Positions 24,481 through 36,508 of a stretch of 64,000 nt of DNA are shown piece after piece; the stretch's first letter is position 1, and every line of letters starts with the position of its first letter. The translations under genes and the position numbers were made by a program. The notes beneath the pieces are model-generated. The model ran no database searches. It was not told the origin of the DNA and was given only the letters and a program-made list of their open reading frames with translations. The stretch lies in contig CM069590.1 of the NCBI GenBank assembly GCA_035771175.1, positions 62,259,254-62,323,253 on the forward strand, in the 5' to 3' direction. Source of the DNA: Paratinospora sagittata. Taxonomy: Eukaryota > Streptophyta > Magnoliopsida > Ranunculales > Menispermaceae.

Positions 24481-27384
24481 GGCAGCATTTGTGTGGGGTG
24501 GTTTAGTTTGTGACGAAAACAGAGGAAATCAAAGGAGACAGATGGAAGTATCCTTGGATTTGTTATTCCTCCAATCGTGCCTCGCCATCTTTTTCGATTA
24601 AATGGAATTTTGGAATTGGAACCCACCCACAACAACTTGTGAATAGATCAATCCCTGACCCGCCCTCCAAGATTCTTGGTCAACCTGTCTTGCCCATAGA
24701 TCTTCTCTTAATTTCAGCGAGATTCCCATTTTTTTTTAAATAAAAAATACTAATTTATGTAACTAAAGATTTATGTTGAGTAGATATTTTTTTTTAGTCA
24801 CGAGTAAGGAAAGATTCGCCTTATTAAACCTCCGAAATACAGTCATAAATATTTAATAACGTCATTATGTGACTAAAAAGGTTCAAATTTATAATTTATT
24901 TTATAGTAAAATCTTACGTCCTTCAACTTTATTATTTTTTCAACCTAATATTAGATCATGTTCATAAAATATTAGTCTTATGTGCATCTCAAGAATAATT
25001 CATGTAAAAGTGTTTCTAGTTGTATTTTTTTTGTTAAATTTGTATTTTCTTTTTTTTTAGTTTTTAGGGATTTTCAATCTTTTATAATAAAATTGTGCAA
25101 AAAAAAGGAGTTATATAATAATATAATACTAATACGAACGTATGATCAACCGATTATATTCTTCAAATTGGATAGACAATTTTTTTCTCTTTTTATTTTT
25201 TAATATATAAATAGCAATGGTTTTAATTTTAATTAAAAAATATTTTTCTTATAATAAGCAAATAATGGATTAATTTAATGAATTTAATTGATTTCAATTT
25301 TAATTTTTAACCACATACATATTGGTGCCGACGGGATATTTTCCATTTTAGTGATGGGGCCCCTGGAATAATAAGATGACAATATAATCTTGTCTCCGAA
25401 GTGGAGAGCATGGTGGGGGCACCAGCAACAGTACTGTTATTGAGACACCAATAGGCATGGCTTACTTGTTGTGAAGCTCTTTTGGGACCTCTTACTTCCT
25501 AGTGCGTCTATTTGATAGTTTTTGTTGGATTCCTGCCTTGGAAGTTGGAACTCGTATATAGTTTATATCTAAGAAGCCTAACTGTGACCTCTTATTGCTT
25601 CAATTTTTTATTTTTATTTTTTTGTTTATTGGTTTTTCGGCTTGCCGTTGTTGAAGGTGTCCTTCTATATGATCGAAACTAGTCCTTTCAAAATTTGAGG
25701 TTTTGTAGAAATTTATAAGCGTCTCTTTTACCTATAATTTAACAATGACAGGGCTCAAATCTATGATCGAATCTCTTAATCTGTCTTAAGATCCGCTCGC
25801 TGTGTCAGCAGACCAACCCACATATGATTAAAATTTAAAACTTGAAACCAAGCCCTCTACCCTTCTTAATTTTCCAATGTCTCATGATAAACGGAGTTGT
25901 GTCCCAAACATAGGTAAAGACAATTATCTCTTTATATGTTTCTTGACCTAGAGGTTGCGATTTTCTATTGATTAGATCATTGTTCTCCAATTCATTATAT
26001 AATAATCAACTCAACTAAGATTTTTTTAAACTAATTAATTGGTTGGCTACATGAATCTATTTTTACTGTAATGTTCTATTAAGGGCTAATTTAATATTCA
26101 TTCGTTGACATCTTTTGGTTATTATAGTTATTTACGTACTCTTATAACATAGATTCATGTCATAATTACTTTGATAAAGTTTTATACTAGATGTTAACTA
26201 AATAGTGCAGTTAAATCTTCTCCTTTATCTAAGCTTGGAACCGATTGTTTTTAAAAATATGTAAAAGACTAATTGCCTTTATCTGCAACTGTTTTTAACC
26301 CTATACCTTGAATACAATTTTTTTTGTATCTAGAAACTCCGAAAACAATTTCTCGAAAAAAGTACAGAGAGAGATGAAATGTCTCGTACCAGGAAAACAA
26401 ACAGGAGGAGCCGGAGCTATCAATATTGGCCCTCCACATGAGTAAGAGGGGGACCCAAGAGACAGCTCATGATATAGAAGGAAAACAAGGGAAAGGTTAA
26501 TTAAACAGAAAAAGAAGAAGATATTCCAAAACGAAGGCTCACAATTATTGTTATATCTCTTGTGTTTATCACCACCTCTCTTTTTCTCTGTTTATGCATA
26601 TATATATATACACAATGTGTGTGTGTGTGTGTGAAGCTGTTTCAATTATAATTGACTGATATTCTCAAGGGAAAGAAGTAGAAAAATTATCTTACAGTAT
26701 AGTAGTTATGAAAAATATAATGTTAACACCTTAAATCAATGCTTTCAAATGTCTTGCAATGTGTCGTGAGAAAGTAATATTAAGAATTATGAAAACAAAT
26801 AAATGAGTAAACTTGCATTCATATGATATCATCAAAAGAATAAGGGTTTTCTATACCTTTCATGCTAAGAATCATTACCCAGTTTTTTAAAGAAAATAAA
26901 AACAAAAGAATTGCTAAACTCAATTGATATTTTGAGTAGTTGACTTCATTTAAAGAAAAATTCATTAATTTCAGCTGATAATTATGTATTATTTATTTAT
27001 TTATTTAAATTTATGTTTAGGGAATAGCATTTTTCTTCTTCAAAATATTTATATACATTTTGGAGAAAAAACGAATTATAAATTAATAGCAGGTTTAAGG
27101 TCATCGTTTACGTGCCTGTATGTTTTAACCGACATGAACGGTTTCTCACGTGCTCTCCGTGCCTAACTTTAGTTTTGGATAAGGTTGTTCAACGCCACGC
27201 CACCTCTTTATCATGTATTTTTATGCCCTTTATTTATTTATTTTTTTATTTTTTTGTTACTTATACGCATCAACTAATTAGCCCAATAAAGAAAAATATT
27301 ACCCAATGTGTGTAGGTCCTTCGCATATAATTTAAATCACAAGAATTTTTTTTAAAGATAAATGTCAAGTTCATCCCACCAGAT
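24481..27384. other. AT-rich intergenic DNA
   Basis: No gene, RNA gene or paired repeat recognised. An (AT)n-(GT)n microsatellite lies at about 26598-26632. Confidence 0.4.
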
Positions 27385-27604
27385 AATAAGGCTCAAATTA
27401 TATGAGGATTGAGGTTTGAATCCGGAGAGATCATGTATTATTTATGATGAATAGTGTGGACAAATAATCCTAGGGAGACGTTCTTGTGATGACGATATGG
27501 ACCGGAATGAGATAATATTATGTGTTGCTATGACTAGAGTATACCCTGCGAGGATACTTATCACCATGAATAGAGGGCACTGTGTGCAACCCAGGTGTGA
27601 CACC
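27385..27604 (+). mobile_element. SINE-like repeat, copy 1 (diverged)
   Basis: Contains GGCTCAAATTATATGAGG followed about 15 bp later by GGTTTGAATCC, which fits a tRNA-type B box, then ATGAATAGTGTGGACAAAT and an end CCAGGTGTGACA. The same order of blocks recurs on the minus strand at 31692-31434, with a recognisable A box there. Confidence 0.5.
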
Positions 27605-27605
27605 G

Positions 27606-28197
27606 ACCAAACTGAAAAATCGAACTAAACCGATGTGATCAATTCAGTTTGAATTTAATTCTAACCGAATCGAACTTAAGAGTAATATTGTTATTTTTTC
27701 TATAACCCTAAGCTTTAAATATGTAAGAACATATGTAGGATTATAGCAATATGATTAAAATATTCCTTAAACTTGCTTTTAATTTTTATTTGTTTAACTA
27801 TTAGATATTTAGAATTGGACGTGGGACATAAAAATTTTTTTTTAAAGGTTTTGAATGAAAAATATGTAGAAATTTTTAATGTCAATCTCTTTTAGTATTC
27901 CTATTATTGAATGTAATAATGTATATTGTGTGTTTAATTATAATGATAGAACTATATATTATATTTTTTAAAGGATTGAATGTATTTTGAAAAGATAAAA
28001 TAGTGTTAAGTATAAGGTTTATAACTGTAAAATTGACGTAACTAACCCAATCAACTTAAATCGAACAAATTCGGTTTAGTTGGAGTATTAGTTCGGTTCG
28101 GTTTGGTTTCGGTTTCAGAAAACCCAACCTGAATTAAGTTCGGTTCGGTTTCAATTTTTACCAAAAATCGAACAGAACTGAAGTTTACACACCCCTA
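27606..28197. mobile_element. Possible non-autonomous DNA element with CGGTTCGGTTT-rich ends
   Basis: The left part has CCGACCAAACTGAAAAATCG and the right part ends in AACTGAAGTTTACACACCCC, with GTTCGGTTCGGTTT repeats near the right end. Such CGAACCGAAC-rich sequences with an ACACCCCTA end are common in short plant DNA transposons. The boundaries are approximate and the call is weak. Confidence 0.3.
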
Positions 28198-29608
28198 CAA
28201 ATTTTTCCATTTTGCTCATTAATTCTTTATGTCTATATAAAAATATAATTAACAAGAATTAGTCCAAGTTTGTAATTAATATATAAATTTATAATTAAAT
28301 TATTATATTAAGCTTAATAAAGAGTAAAAAATAAGATAATTGATGTGTATGATTTTTAACACATGAGAGTCAATAATTAAAACTATGTGCTCGGACTTGA
28401 TTAATTCAAATGCATTATTTATATCTAATCTGATTGTAAACCAAGCTATGTTATAACTTTGCTTGGATTCGAGCAATGTGCTTATTATAATTGTTATTAA
28501 AAAAATCTAAAAGCTATTAACATTTTTAAAATTATAGATATAGCACATGGGAAAAACTTCATTACCACAAAAAGAAAATTATGTTACCTTTGGTCTTAGA
28601 TTGATAAATATAGATATAAACTAAAACTTTTTTGTTTTTTCTCGCATTGAACCAACAAATGTGCGTTTTAAGTGTTCTAACATTTTTGGATATAGAAAGC
28701 TATATCCAAACAGGGGCCTTAGGTTTACATATTTGACTTATTAGTTTACATGTTTAGATTTTGGACCTAAAGTTGAGCTTGAAACCGTGATCTTACGTTT
28801 GCTTTGTTGGGCCAAATGAAGTCCAATAGTTCTACTTGATAATTTTAAAAAAAACACACTTTCTTATATTAGTTAACAGGATGAAATTATTATCATTATT
28901 ATTATGTTTGGGTCTTTCCCCTCTACCCTCCCCATTAATTCTTTTATGAGGGGAATCAGAAATGATACGTAATATTAGGCAGTCTCTCATCAGAGTAGAC
29001 ATAAAAGTATGAACACAAATTTGAACTCGAAACCAATAATTTGTTCCTCAACTATAACCTATAGACAACCCCTACCTAACTTTAAGTTAATATGATGAAA
29101 TTATTTTGAATTAATTGAAAGTACTCCATCATCAAAGGCTTGTGCCCGTAATATTGAGGAGTACTAACTAAAAGATTTACTTTCCTAGTAATTATAATAA
29201 TTTTTAAATAGTTTAATAAGATGTGAATCTTTTATTTAAAAAGTCATTAATTACCAATATTTTAATGCCTTGCTGATAACTTTAAAACAAGAAGGTATTT
29301 TAAATTATCTACCAAATACATTCTTTCTACCCAGATCATGGGTACATTTCCCCTCCAAAAAAAAAAAAAAAAATTCTAACTATCGTCTTCTTTTTTTACA
29401 TTATTTGACAAAAAAAAAAAGAACCAAAAAGATGTTTCTTTCGATTGCTTTCTATCACATCAATTAATTAGGTAGAATCAAGCTTTTTAAAAAATCAATG
29501 CTTTATTTTAAAAATCTATATAAACTTCTTGCTTTTTTTTTTCATAATTACTAGTATTTTAGCATCTGATGGCATCCTCCTTTTTCAAGACGAAACTATT
29601 CTACTAGA
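28198..29608. other. AT-rich intergenic DNA
   Basis: Nothing recognisable beyond homopolymer runs (for example poly(A) near 29357-29373). Confidence 0.4.
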
Positions 29609-29868
29609 CTTCGAGAATGAGGTGTCACACCCCAGTACACATCACACTACAGTGTCTAGTACCCCGAGATATGATGGGTACCTCATACCGAGCGTATCCC
29701 AGCTGTTACGATGCATAATATTGTTATACCTCAATACAAAGGCCCGCACACAGCGTCTAGTATCTCCAAGGTTTTTTGTATGACACTATTTATATGAACA
29801 GTGCAGACCTCCCCCATAGTCGAACTCACGACCTTATATCGTTTAAATCCAAACTCTGAGTAACCACT
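29609..29868 (-). mobile_element. SINE-like repeat, copy 2
   Basis: On the minus strand it carries GTGGTTACTCAGAG, a B-box-like GTGAGTTCGACTATGG and GGGGGAGGTCTGCACTG, and ends near TGTACTGGGGTGTGACA. The order is the same as in the copy at 31692-31434. A segment of it is repeated in inverted orientation directly beside it (29870-29919). Confidence 0.55.
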
Positions 29869-29919
29869 GAATAGTGTCGGACAAAAAACCTTGGGGATAC
29901 TAGACGCTGTGTGCGGGCC
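29741..29919. repeat. Inverted repeat, two 50-bp arms
   Basis: Arm 29741-29790 (starting GGCCCGCACACAGCGTC) is the reverse complement of 29870-29919 with 3 mismatches. The spacer is 79 bp. One arm belongs to the SINE-like copy; the other is an inverted duplicate. Transcribed, it would fold into a long hairpin. Confidence 0.85.
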
Positions 29920-30559
29920 GTGCACTCTCAAAAAAGAAGTAATATTCTGAATAAGTGAAAAATTTATACCCTCAAAATCTTCTATCTAAGAGAAGCTAGT
30001 TATTGACAAGGACATGAAGAATATGACTAGTACAAAGAGTAACGTAATAAGGCATGCAATTAATTAAAATTCCTGTGGTGAACTGGTATATTGGAGTATT
30101 CTCTGATGAATTATTAAAATTGCCACCTGGACAGGAGCTTGATAGCATATAAAACTGATGTCAGTATAATATGTATCTCCATTCCTTCATATAAAGAGTA
30201 CCTGAGGAATTGTGAGAATTTAAGGTGTAGGTAAATGTGTTAATGAGCAAAAGATTTATTATTTTTGATATGTCACCTTGGAGAGCATTTGTGCTAATAT
30301 GGAAAGAAGGTATAGTGAAATATGTTTAAGTATGAATTACTGTTAACTGAGCAAGGTAACACTAAAGAATGAAAATCCTTTACCATGGATAGATGGTCGA
30401 ATTCGATTAACTAAATTGAGCCAAATTTTCTTTAAGATCATTTTGAGATCTAGGCACCATCAGTTAAGAATTCGATAAAAAGATGTAATGCAAACTGTTT
30501 TAAGACAAGATATGAATATTATGACATTTTGGTAACTTGGATTAATGTGTCAATCACGT

Positions 30560-31400
30560 TTATAGGATTGATGCAGTGGGTATATGAACCATATCTTGAT
30601 TATTACATAGTCTTCGATGATGATATATGCAATTGTCCCAATAAATGAAAGAAGTACGAATAACACCTCAGAATTATCTTGTAGTCGCTGAGAGAGCACC
30701 GATTGAGTGCCAAGCTCGGTGAATATGCGTTTTGAATATAATTAAGATGAAAATTTTTGGATCATGTGACTAGTTTAAATAGTATCTTTAAGGATGTTAG
30801 GCAGGTCAAAGTGATCATAGTACTGTTAAAACTGATTTTAATAATAGAAATCAGAAGTTCTCTGGTATTAGTTGTATGTTATAGAAAGTGCGCGGAAAGA
30901 TCCTTGAAGCTATCTGTTCCACTCACGAAACTAAACCAGATGAATGCTATAGAATGTGTGGACCGTTGTGCATGAGAAAGCTCTCACTGTATTAAATGTT
31001 ATTACTATTTCTAAAACCTCGAAGTAATTGTGATTGATGAATATCACGTCCAGATCTAGGTTGTGCATTGATACAAAATGATAGGTTAATTACTTGTGTC
31101 TCCAGATATTTGGTAGTGCACGAGAATAACTATCCTGAGAGTGACTACAAATTTGTTTGTAGTTATTTTGAATTAATGAGAGCATTGCCTCTATAATAAC
31201 AAGGTCACATTATCTTCAGATTTTAAGAGTCTGAAATAATTATTTGAACGGCAAGAAACTGAATATGAGGTAATAAATGTTGCCAGAAGTCCCGAAGGAT
31301 TTGATTTTATATTGAATTATTATCTTGGGAAAGGCCAATATGTTGTTGAGGCATTGAGCAGGAAACAGACTGAAACTGGAGTAGTAACTATCAGTGAGGT
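30560..31400 (+). pseudogene. Decayed Ty3/gypsy pol: reverse transcriptase and RNase H remnant
   Basis: Conceptual frames with many stops still show polymerase landmarks. A segment at 30565-30625 reads like the region leading to the catalytic aspartates (EPYLDYYIVF then D-D-D). One at 30690-30735 matches the HRL-AKLG segment. At 31110-31165 there is VHENNYPESDYKF, the start of gypsy RNase H, and at about 31350-31375 ALSRKQ, its end. No intact frame remains. Confidence 0.6.
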
Positions 31401-31433
31401 CATAAATGGAGATTGTTTGTGAATGAGAGTTAC

Positions 31434-31692
31434 AGTCACACCCCAGTACACAACATACCGCAGTGTTTAGTACCCCCGGGATGTGATGGGTACGCATACC
31501 CCAGCCACTATATACCACATAATATTGTCACATCCCAGTACACAGCCCGTCTACAGCGTCTAGTACCCCCGGGATCATTTGTCCACACTATTCAATCATT
31601 TTATGAATAGTGCAGGGTCTCCCCCATATTCGAACTCACAACCTCATAAGGTTTGATTTCGCAATCTGAATAACCATTGAGCCAATTTTGTT
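31434..31692 (-). mobile_element. SINE-like repeat, copy 3 (best preserved)
   Basis: From 31692 leftward the minus strand has TGGCTCAATGGTTAT (fits an RNA polymerase III A box) and, about 35 bp on, GTGAGTTCGAATATGG (B box). It continues CACTATTCATAAAATG, CCCGGGGGTACTAGACGCTG and ends GGGGTGTGAC. The tRNA-like spacing of the boxes and the two other local copies support a SINE. It sits inside the decayed gypsy pol. Confidence 0.6.
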
Positions 31693-31712
31693 AGTACCTG
31701 ACCCAATAATAA

Positions 31713-31987
31713 TGGAAAAAAGGGAAGTGATGTTAAAGAATTATGAAAACTAGAAATGGTTTCCATTGCCTGAGCAGGAGTCACAGACTGAGTAAATTGT
31801 ATCTCGACCTATAATTGTCTATTATCAATCTGATAAAAAAAAACACAGGATGTGTTATCTCCAGTTAATCGATATGAATGCCCCAATATTTTATCAATGA
31901 GACTCCACCAAGATTGTAGAGAATAAATTAAAGTAAATGAAAGACCAGATCCAGATAGTAGTAAGACGTTGATAACAGGTATAATCA
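31713..31987 (-). repeat. 275-bp direct repeat, candidate LTR (copy 1)
   Basis: Runs from TGGAAAAAAGGGAAG to GGTATAATCA and is matched over its full 275 bp by 33721-33995 with 4 visible differences, all transitions. The TG and CA ends fit LTR termini on either strand. Gypsy-like coding remnants lie on both sides of this copy. Confidence 0.75.
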
Positions 31988-32149
31988 AGTGTACTTTCTC
32001 TTACTCCATGTGTTGATATTTGTGCTCGGATGCATGTTCAGCTGATTGATACTCATATTCAAAGAGTAAACTTTATGACGAGACGAGTATGATATCCATA
32101 TGAAAGATTATGAAATTAATAATATGGATTGTGTTAAATGAAGATGAGA

Positions 32150-32475
32150 TTCAAATGGTATCTTATGGGTTATGGGTAGATATGATACCATCTGGATAAC
32201 CATTGATGGACTGATAAGTCTATATATTCTTCCAATGAACACCATAATTCTATTGATAGACTGAGCAGATTGTATATGTGTGAGATAGAGAGATTTTATG
32301 GGAGTACTCAGATATTTGTCATGTCGGATTAAGATCCGAAGATTTTGTCGAGATCTGATATATGATGCAGACTCGATTTGGTACTCATCTCCTCCTCAGT
32401 GTGATATTGCATTCTCAGACTGGCTGACAGACTGAGAGAGTGACTTTGATGTTTGCGAGCATGCTCGGGTCTGGC
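32150..32475 (+). pseudogene. Decayed Ty3/gypsy integrase remnant
   Basis: Interrupted frames still show the integrase core pattern. LWVDMIPSG and a DRLT-like segment come first, then CHVGLRSEDF for the second catalytic Asp region, then HSQTG-QTERV for the motif with the catalytic Glu. It has the same orientation as the upstream pol remnant, from which it is separated by a SINE-like copy and a 275-bp repeat. Confidence 0.5.
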
Positions 32476-33700
32476 ATACTTAAGAATATGTTACGTGTGT
32501 AAACTTATGTGTATCAACAACTATTCTAATAGCATAATGATGGCACTCTAATACTGTCAGAATCTCAACCTTACTCAATGTTTCGCTTATCTCAAATTTC
32601 ATATTATTGCCCCAACATTTCCTTACATTACTTATTTCTCCTTTTACCTAACACTGGTGTTGATGACTCTGCTTCAAATGGTGGTACAAGCTATCTCACT
32701 ATTGCTGGTGTTACCAATTTCACCACAGCTTTGGCTAACCCAAAAGTTATAGGCTGCCTCACAACTTGCGTATATATTTCTAACCCAACAATTAGCAAAC
32801 TTGCCGTATAGGATCCCAAAATTTATTCTAGATTCTTATCATTCTCAAAGTATCCATCATGATCATTCCAAAAATAAACTATACCAATCTATTTAATTCA
32901 TGTTTGTATTTATGGAGGCATGTCACTACATTTTAACAAGATAAACTGTTTCATGCCTTAAATCAATGTCAGCATGATGATAGAAGCCCTCATAAAATAG
33001 CTTTTTTAATTAATCTCATGCCTTAATCATCTCAGGAGTCTTTAACCCAATTTTTTATAAGCTCTTATCGTTAGTTAGTTTAAACTTAGCTAACTTGCTT
33101 TATCATTTTCAGATACTTAATCATTCTCTAAGATGGTCTCCACTCAGAGTAGCAAATTTTTTTTTACTCCGTCTACTATCAGACTGCTAGTTAAGATAGG
33201 AGAGTCTCTTCTCCTGAAAGTTTTCATAACTTTCACATATCTTTTCATTTCCTCTAGCTTATCATTGAGACCTTCTATTTATTTTATTTTGACTTCCGTC
33301 TCCACTATAGATGGTTTTACAGAAGTACCCACACCATTAGCACCCACATCTGGAGCTACCAATGGTTCAAGCCTCTGTCTTTCTCACATTACAACTTTGT
33401 CACAAGCTCATAAGCTGTGCATTTCGTTGTTGTTGGGTAGTTCCTAGCCATATATTTATTATCCCTGGATTACATCCAATTCTTTTTCTTTCAGCCTTCT
33501 GATCCTTTCGTGATCAGCAATTTCCATTGTTAATCTTGACGGGTCTTTTCCAAATCTGGAATTCACCAACACATGTGATTCTCAGTCAAGATAACATATT
33601 AGATTAGGCTCAACATAATAGGACTACCCATATGTATACCCATACAAATAATCATAATATCATAAAGCTTTTAATCTTTTAGGCTTTTAATCCTAAACTT

Positions 33701-33713
33701 GGCTCTGATACCA
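33701..33713 (-). promoter_or_regulatory. Primer-binding site matching initiator Met-tRNA
   Basis: The minus strand reads TGGTATCAGAGCC, the standard complement of the 3' end of plant initiator Met-tRNA used to prime LTR retrotransposons. It lies 7 bp inside the 275-bp repeat at 33721-33995, making that copy a 5' LTR of a minus-strand element. Downstream frames at 33420-33170 (minus) look like decayed gag but are not conclusive. Confidence 0.7.
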
Positions 33714-33720
33714 ATATTAA

Positions 33721-33995
33721 TGGAAAAAAGGGAAGTGATGTTAAAGAATTATGAAAACCAGAAATGGTTTCCATTACCTGAGCAGGAGTCACAGACTGAG
33801 TAAATTGTATCTCAACCTATAATTGTCTATTATCAATCTGATAAAAAAAAACACAGGATGTGTTATCTCCAGTTAATCGATATGAATGCCCCAATATTTT
33901 ATCAATGGGACTCCACCAAGATTGTAGAGAATAAATTAAAGTAAATGAAAGACCAGATCCAGATAGTAGTAAGACGTTGATAACAGGTATAATCA
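33721..33995 (-). repeat. 275-bp direct repeat, candidate 5' LTR (copy 2)
   Basis: Full-length partner of 31713-31987. The primer-binding site next to it fixes its role as the 5' LTR of a minus-strand element. The flanks AATAA (left of copy 1) and ACATT (right of copy 2) do not match, so no target duplication supports a simple insertion of the pair. Confidence 0.75.
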
Positions 33996-34160
33996 ACATT
34001 TTGTTATTGTGTATATTATGATGTATTGTTGGATCTACCTGGTCCTTTATATCTGGTGATATGGTAGACAAATTGTATTATCTTATGTTATAATAATGCA
34101 TCATTGATTGTGAGTATGCCTACAGGAGAAAAAATCTACCATGATATGGTTAGCAAATAT

Positions 34161-34251
34161 TGTCACGGCGCCCCTGACGTAGGCTGACGTCATGACCGAC
34201 ACAGTGTACTATACACTATACATACCCATATATAGTATATAATACACTGTC
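34161..34251 (+). repeat. 91-bp inverted repeat arm, left
   Basis: Begins TGTCACGGCGCCCCTGACG and is the reverse complement of 36417-36507 over 91 bp, with about 10 mismatches that all look like transitions. Together the arms enclose a 2.1-kb LTR-like unit. Confidence 0.85.
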
Positions 34252-36420
34252 TGTAACACCCTGTAAATTTAATTAAATATATACATTGAAGTACGCGTAT
34301 ATGAAGATGTATAATACACGTATTTTATACGTATGAACTAAATAAATGTGTGTATGATTAGTAAATAATTATGAAATAAAGATGATATGGGATCATCCTA
34401 TATGGGTGCTTACAAGTTAAAAAATTAGAGTTGAATTAAATTGATTAATTTATGGGATTGGATAATTAAATATGTGGATTGGAGTATGATTTAATGAATT
34501 ATGAATAGTATGATTGAATGAATGAATGAATTAAGATGGGGTGAGTTGGTTTATTACATGGCATGAGGAGCATGGGATCAAAAGAATAATAAAAGAAAAA
34601 AAAAAACAAAGATGCTATTTTATCTCCACCCACCCTATGACAACAAGAGACCAAAACAAAAAAAAAATGAGAAAGAATAAAAAAATAAAAGGAAGAATAA
34701 AGAAGAGAGATGAAAGGAGTGGAGTTGCAACAAAATAAATAAATAAATTCTCAAGTTGGTTCCATGACAACAAGCAATAAAATAAAAACATATCAATGAA
34801 ATAGAAATCAAAATAAGAATGAGTTGCAGAAAGAGTAGAAGAACCAGAGAGCGAGAAAACGGAGAGAAAGAAGAGAAAAAAAAAGGGGGATGCGAGATTT
34901 TCGTCGAATCGAGACCCACGGTAAGCGATTTCTACTCTATTTCTTCGTGAAATTGATCTCTAAGCTAGATGTAACAATTCTAGCGGATTAATTTTTGTTG
35001 TGAGAGCTGTTTTACGGCGTTTTGACAAATTGGGGTTTTGATCCCAACGTGAATGAAAACCCGCTAGGAAGCTAGAAAAATGCTTCCTGGACTGTTAGAA
35101 ACCCGAATATGTGGTTAGATTCAATTTTATGATTTTTGGAGCCGTTGGACAATTTTAATACAATTTACAACATTCGGATGAATAGTAAAAATAAATAGTA
35201 AATGGTGAATAGTGAATAGTAAAAATAAATAGTGAATAGTGAATAGTGAATAGTAATGGTGAATAGTGAATAGTAAAAATAAATATTAATGGTGAATAGT
35301 AAAAAGTGAATAATAAAAGTGAATAGTACTGTGAAAAGTGATTTAATGTTTTAGTAGCTACCGAAATGGTAAATGATGATTCTCATGATAATCTATGGTC
35401 ATTTCAGTGTTTAAATTGAGAGCTTTTAAGGGCATGGATAAACGCTCTTGAGGAAGCCTATTGTTGCTCGATTTTAGCAGTTGAATTAGAAACTCGTGTA
35501 ACCACTGTGAGTATAGTTTTCTTGATTTGGTTCTTGTATGACATTGTACGCATATAAACTGTTTGATTGTATGCATGTGATATTATATATAAGGCATTGA
35601 GTTTTATGAATCATGCAAACTGATTTTAGCATTGGAGTTTGTAATGATGAGGTTTTGCGATTCCTCATTGTCATTTCGTTAGGTCTGTCCTAACAAGGGT
35701 TGCGATCCTTGAAATGAATGTTAATTGGGTAATGAGATGTTGTGGCTACCTTGTAACGGCCATACAAGGGTTAGACCCGCTCTCGTGCCTTGCGGAGGAG
35801 GGAGATTGTGCATGGTGTTATTGAATTGGGTCATGAGAAGTTGTGTCTACCTTGTACGACCATACAAGGGTTAGACCTGTTCTCTTGCCTTGCGGAGGAG
35901 GGAGATTGTGCATTATGTTATTGAAAATCATGAAATTTATGATGTTGACATGTACAATATATTCATTGAATGATGCATGTGTTGAATAAGTGTTTGAAAT
36001 GATTTTAAATGTCATATTTCTATAAATGTATATAATTGTCATCTCAAGAACTATATTCACTGAGCTGTTGATTGCTCACCCTATTTCCTCCAATATTTCA
36101 GGTATTGACTCGAAGGGAGAAGGAACTTGTTTGGTATGTGTATGTATGCTTGGAGGAAATAGATTATATTTTTGTTATTTTGATATGTATACTTATCACA
36201 CAATATATATATATGTAATACCATCTAGATGGGTTGTGTGATAATATTATATGAGGAAATGAGATGATCATAGATATTTATCAGGTGAGAATCTAATTTG
36301 TGGAATGACTGGAATGAATGTGAGTGGAATGATTATCTATATTAGATTTGATTTGTGGTATAGGAAAAAAAAAATTATGTACATTTTGGGAAGGTTTGTG
36401 AGAGTACGTGAAGGCTGACA
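34252..36420 (+). mobile_element. LTR-like unit A (about 2.17 kb)
   Basis: Starts TGTAACACCCTG and ends AAGGCTGACA, so it has TG and CA termini, with no coding capacity. It contains (GAATAGT)n-like DNA at 35180-35340, a 101-bp tandem duplication at 35724-35922 and GATTGCTCACCCTATTTCC near 36070, a segment type seen in large plant gypsy LTRs. A second copy lies next to it in inverted orientation. The best reading is a solo LTR or an LTR-derived unit. Confidence 0.6.
35724..35922 (+). repeat. Tandem duplication, period about 101 bp
   Basis: Two copies starting ATTGGGT at 35724 and 35825 share CATACAAGGGTTAGACC and CTTGCCTTGCGGAGGAGGGA. The equivalent place in unit B (about 37060-37140) seems to carry only one copy. 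Confidence 0.75.
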
Positions 36421-36507
36421 GTATATTATATACTGTATATGAGTATGTACAGTGTATAGTATGTTGTGCCGGTCATGACGCCAGCCTACGTCAGGGGCGT
36501 CGTGACA
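36417..36507 (-). repeat. 91-bp inverted repeat arm, right
   Basis: Reverse complement of 34161-34251, ending GGGGCGTCGTGACA. It occupies the centre between the two head-to-head LTR-like units. Confidence 0.85.
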
Positions 36508-36508
36508 C

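Noticed and set aside
26370..26470. A possible microRNA precursor
   Set aside because: The AATATTGGCC sequence recalled miR171-related strings, but the mature sequence does not match and no good foldback was seen.
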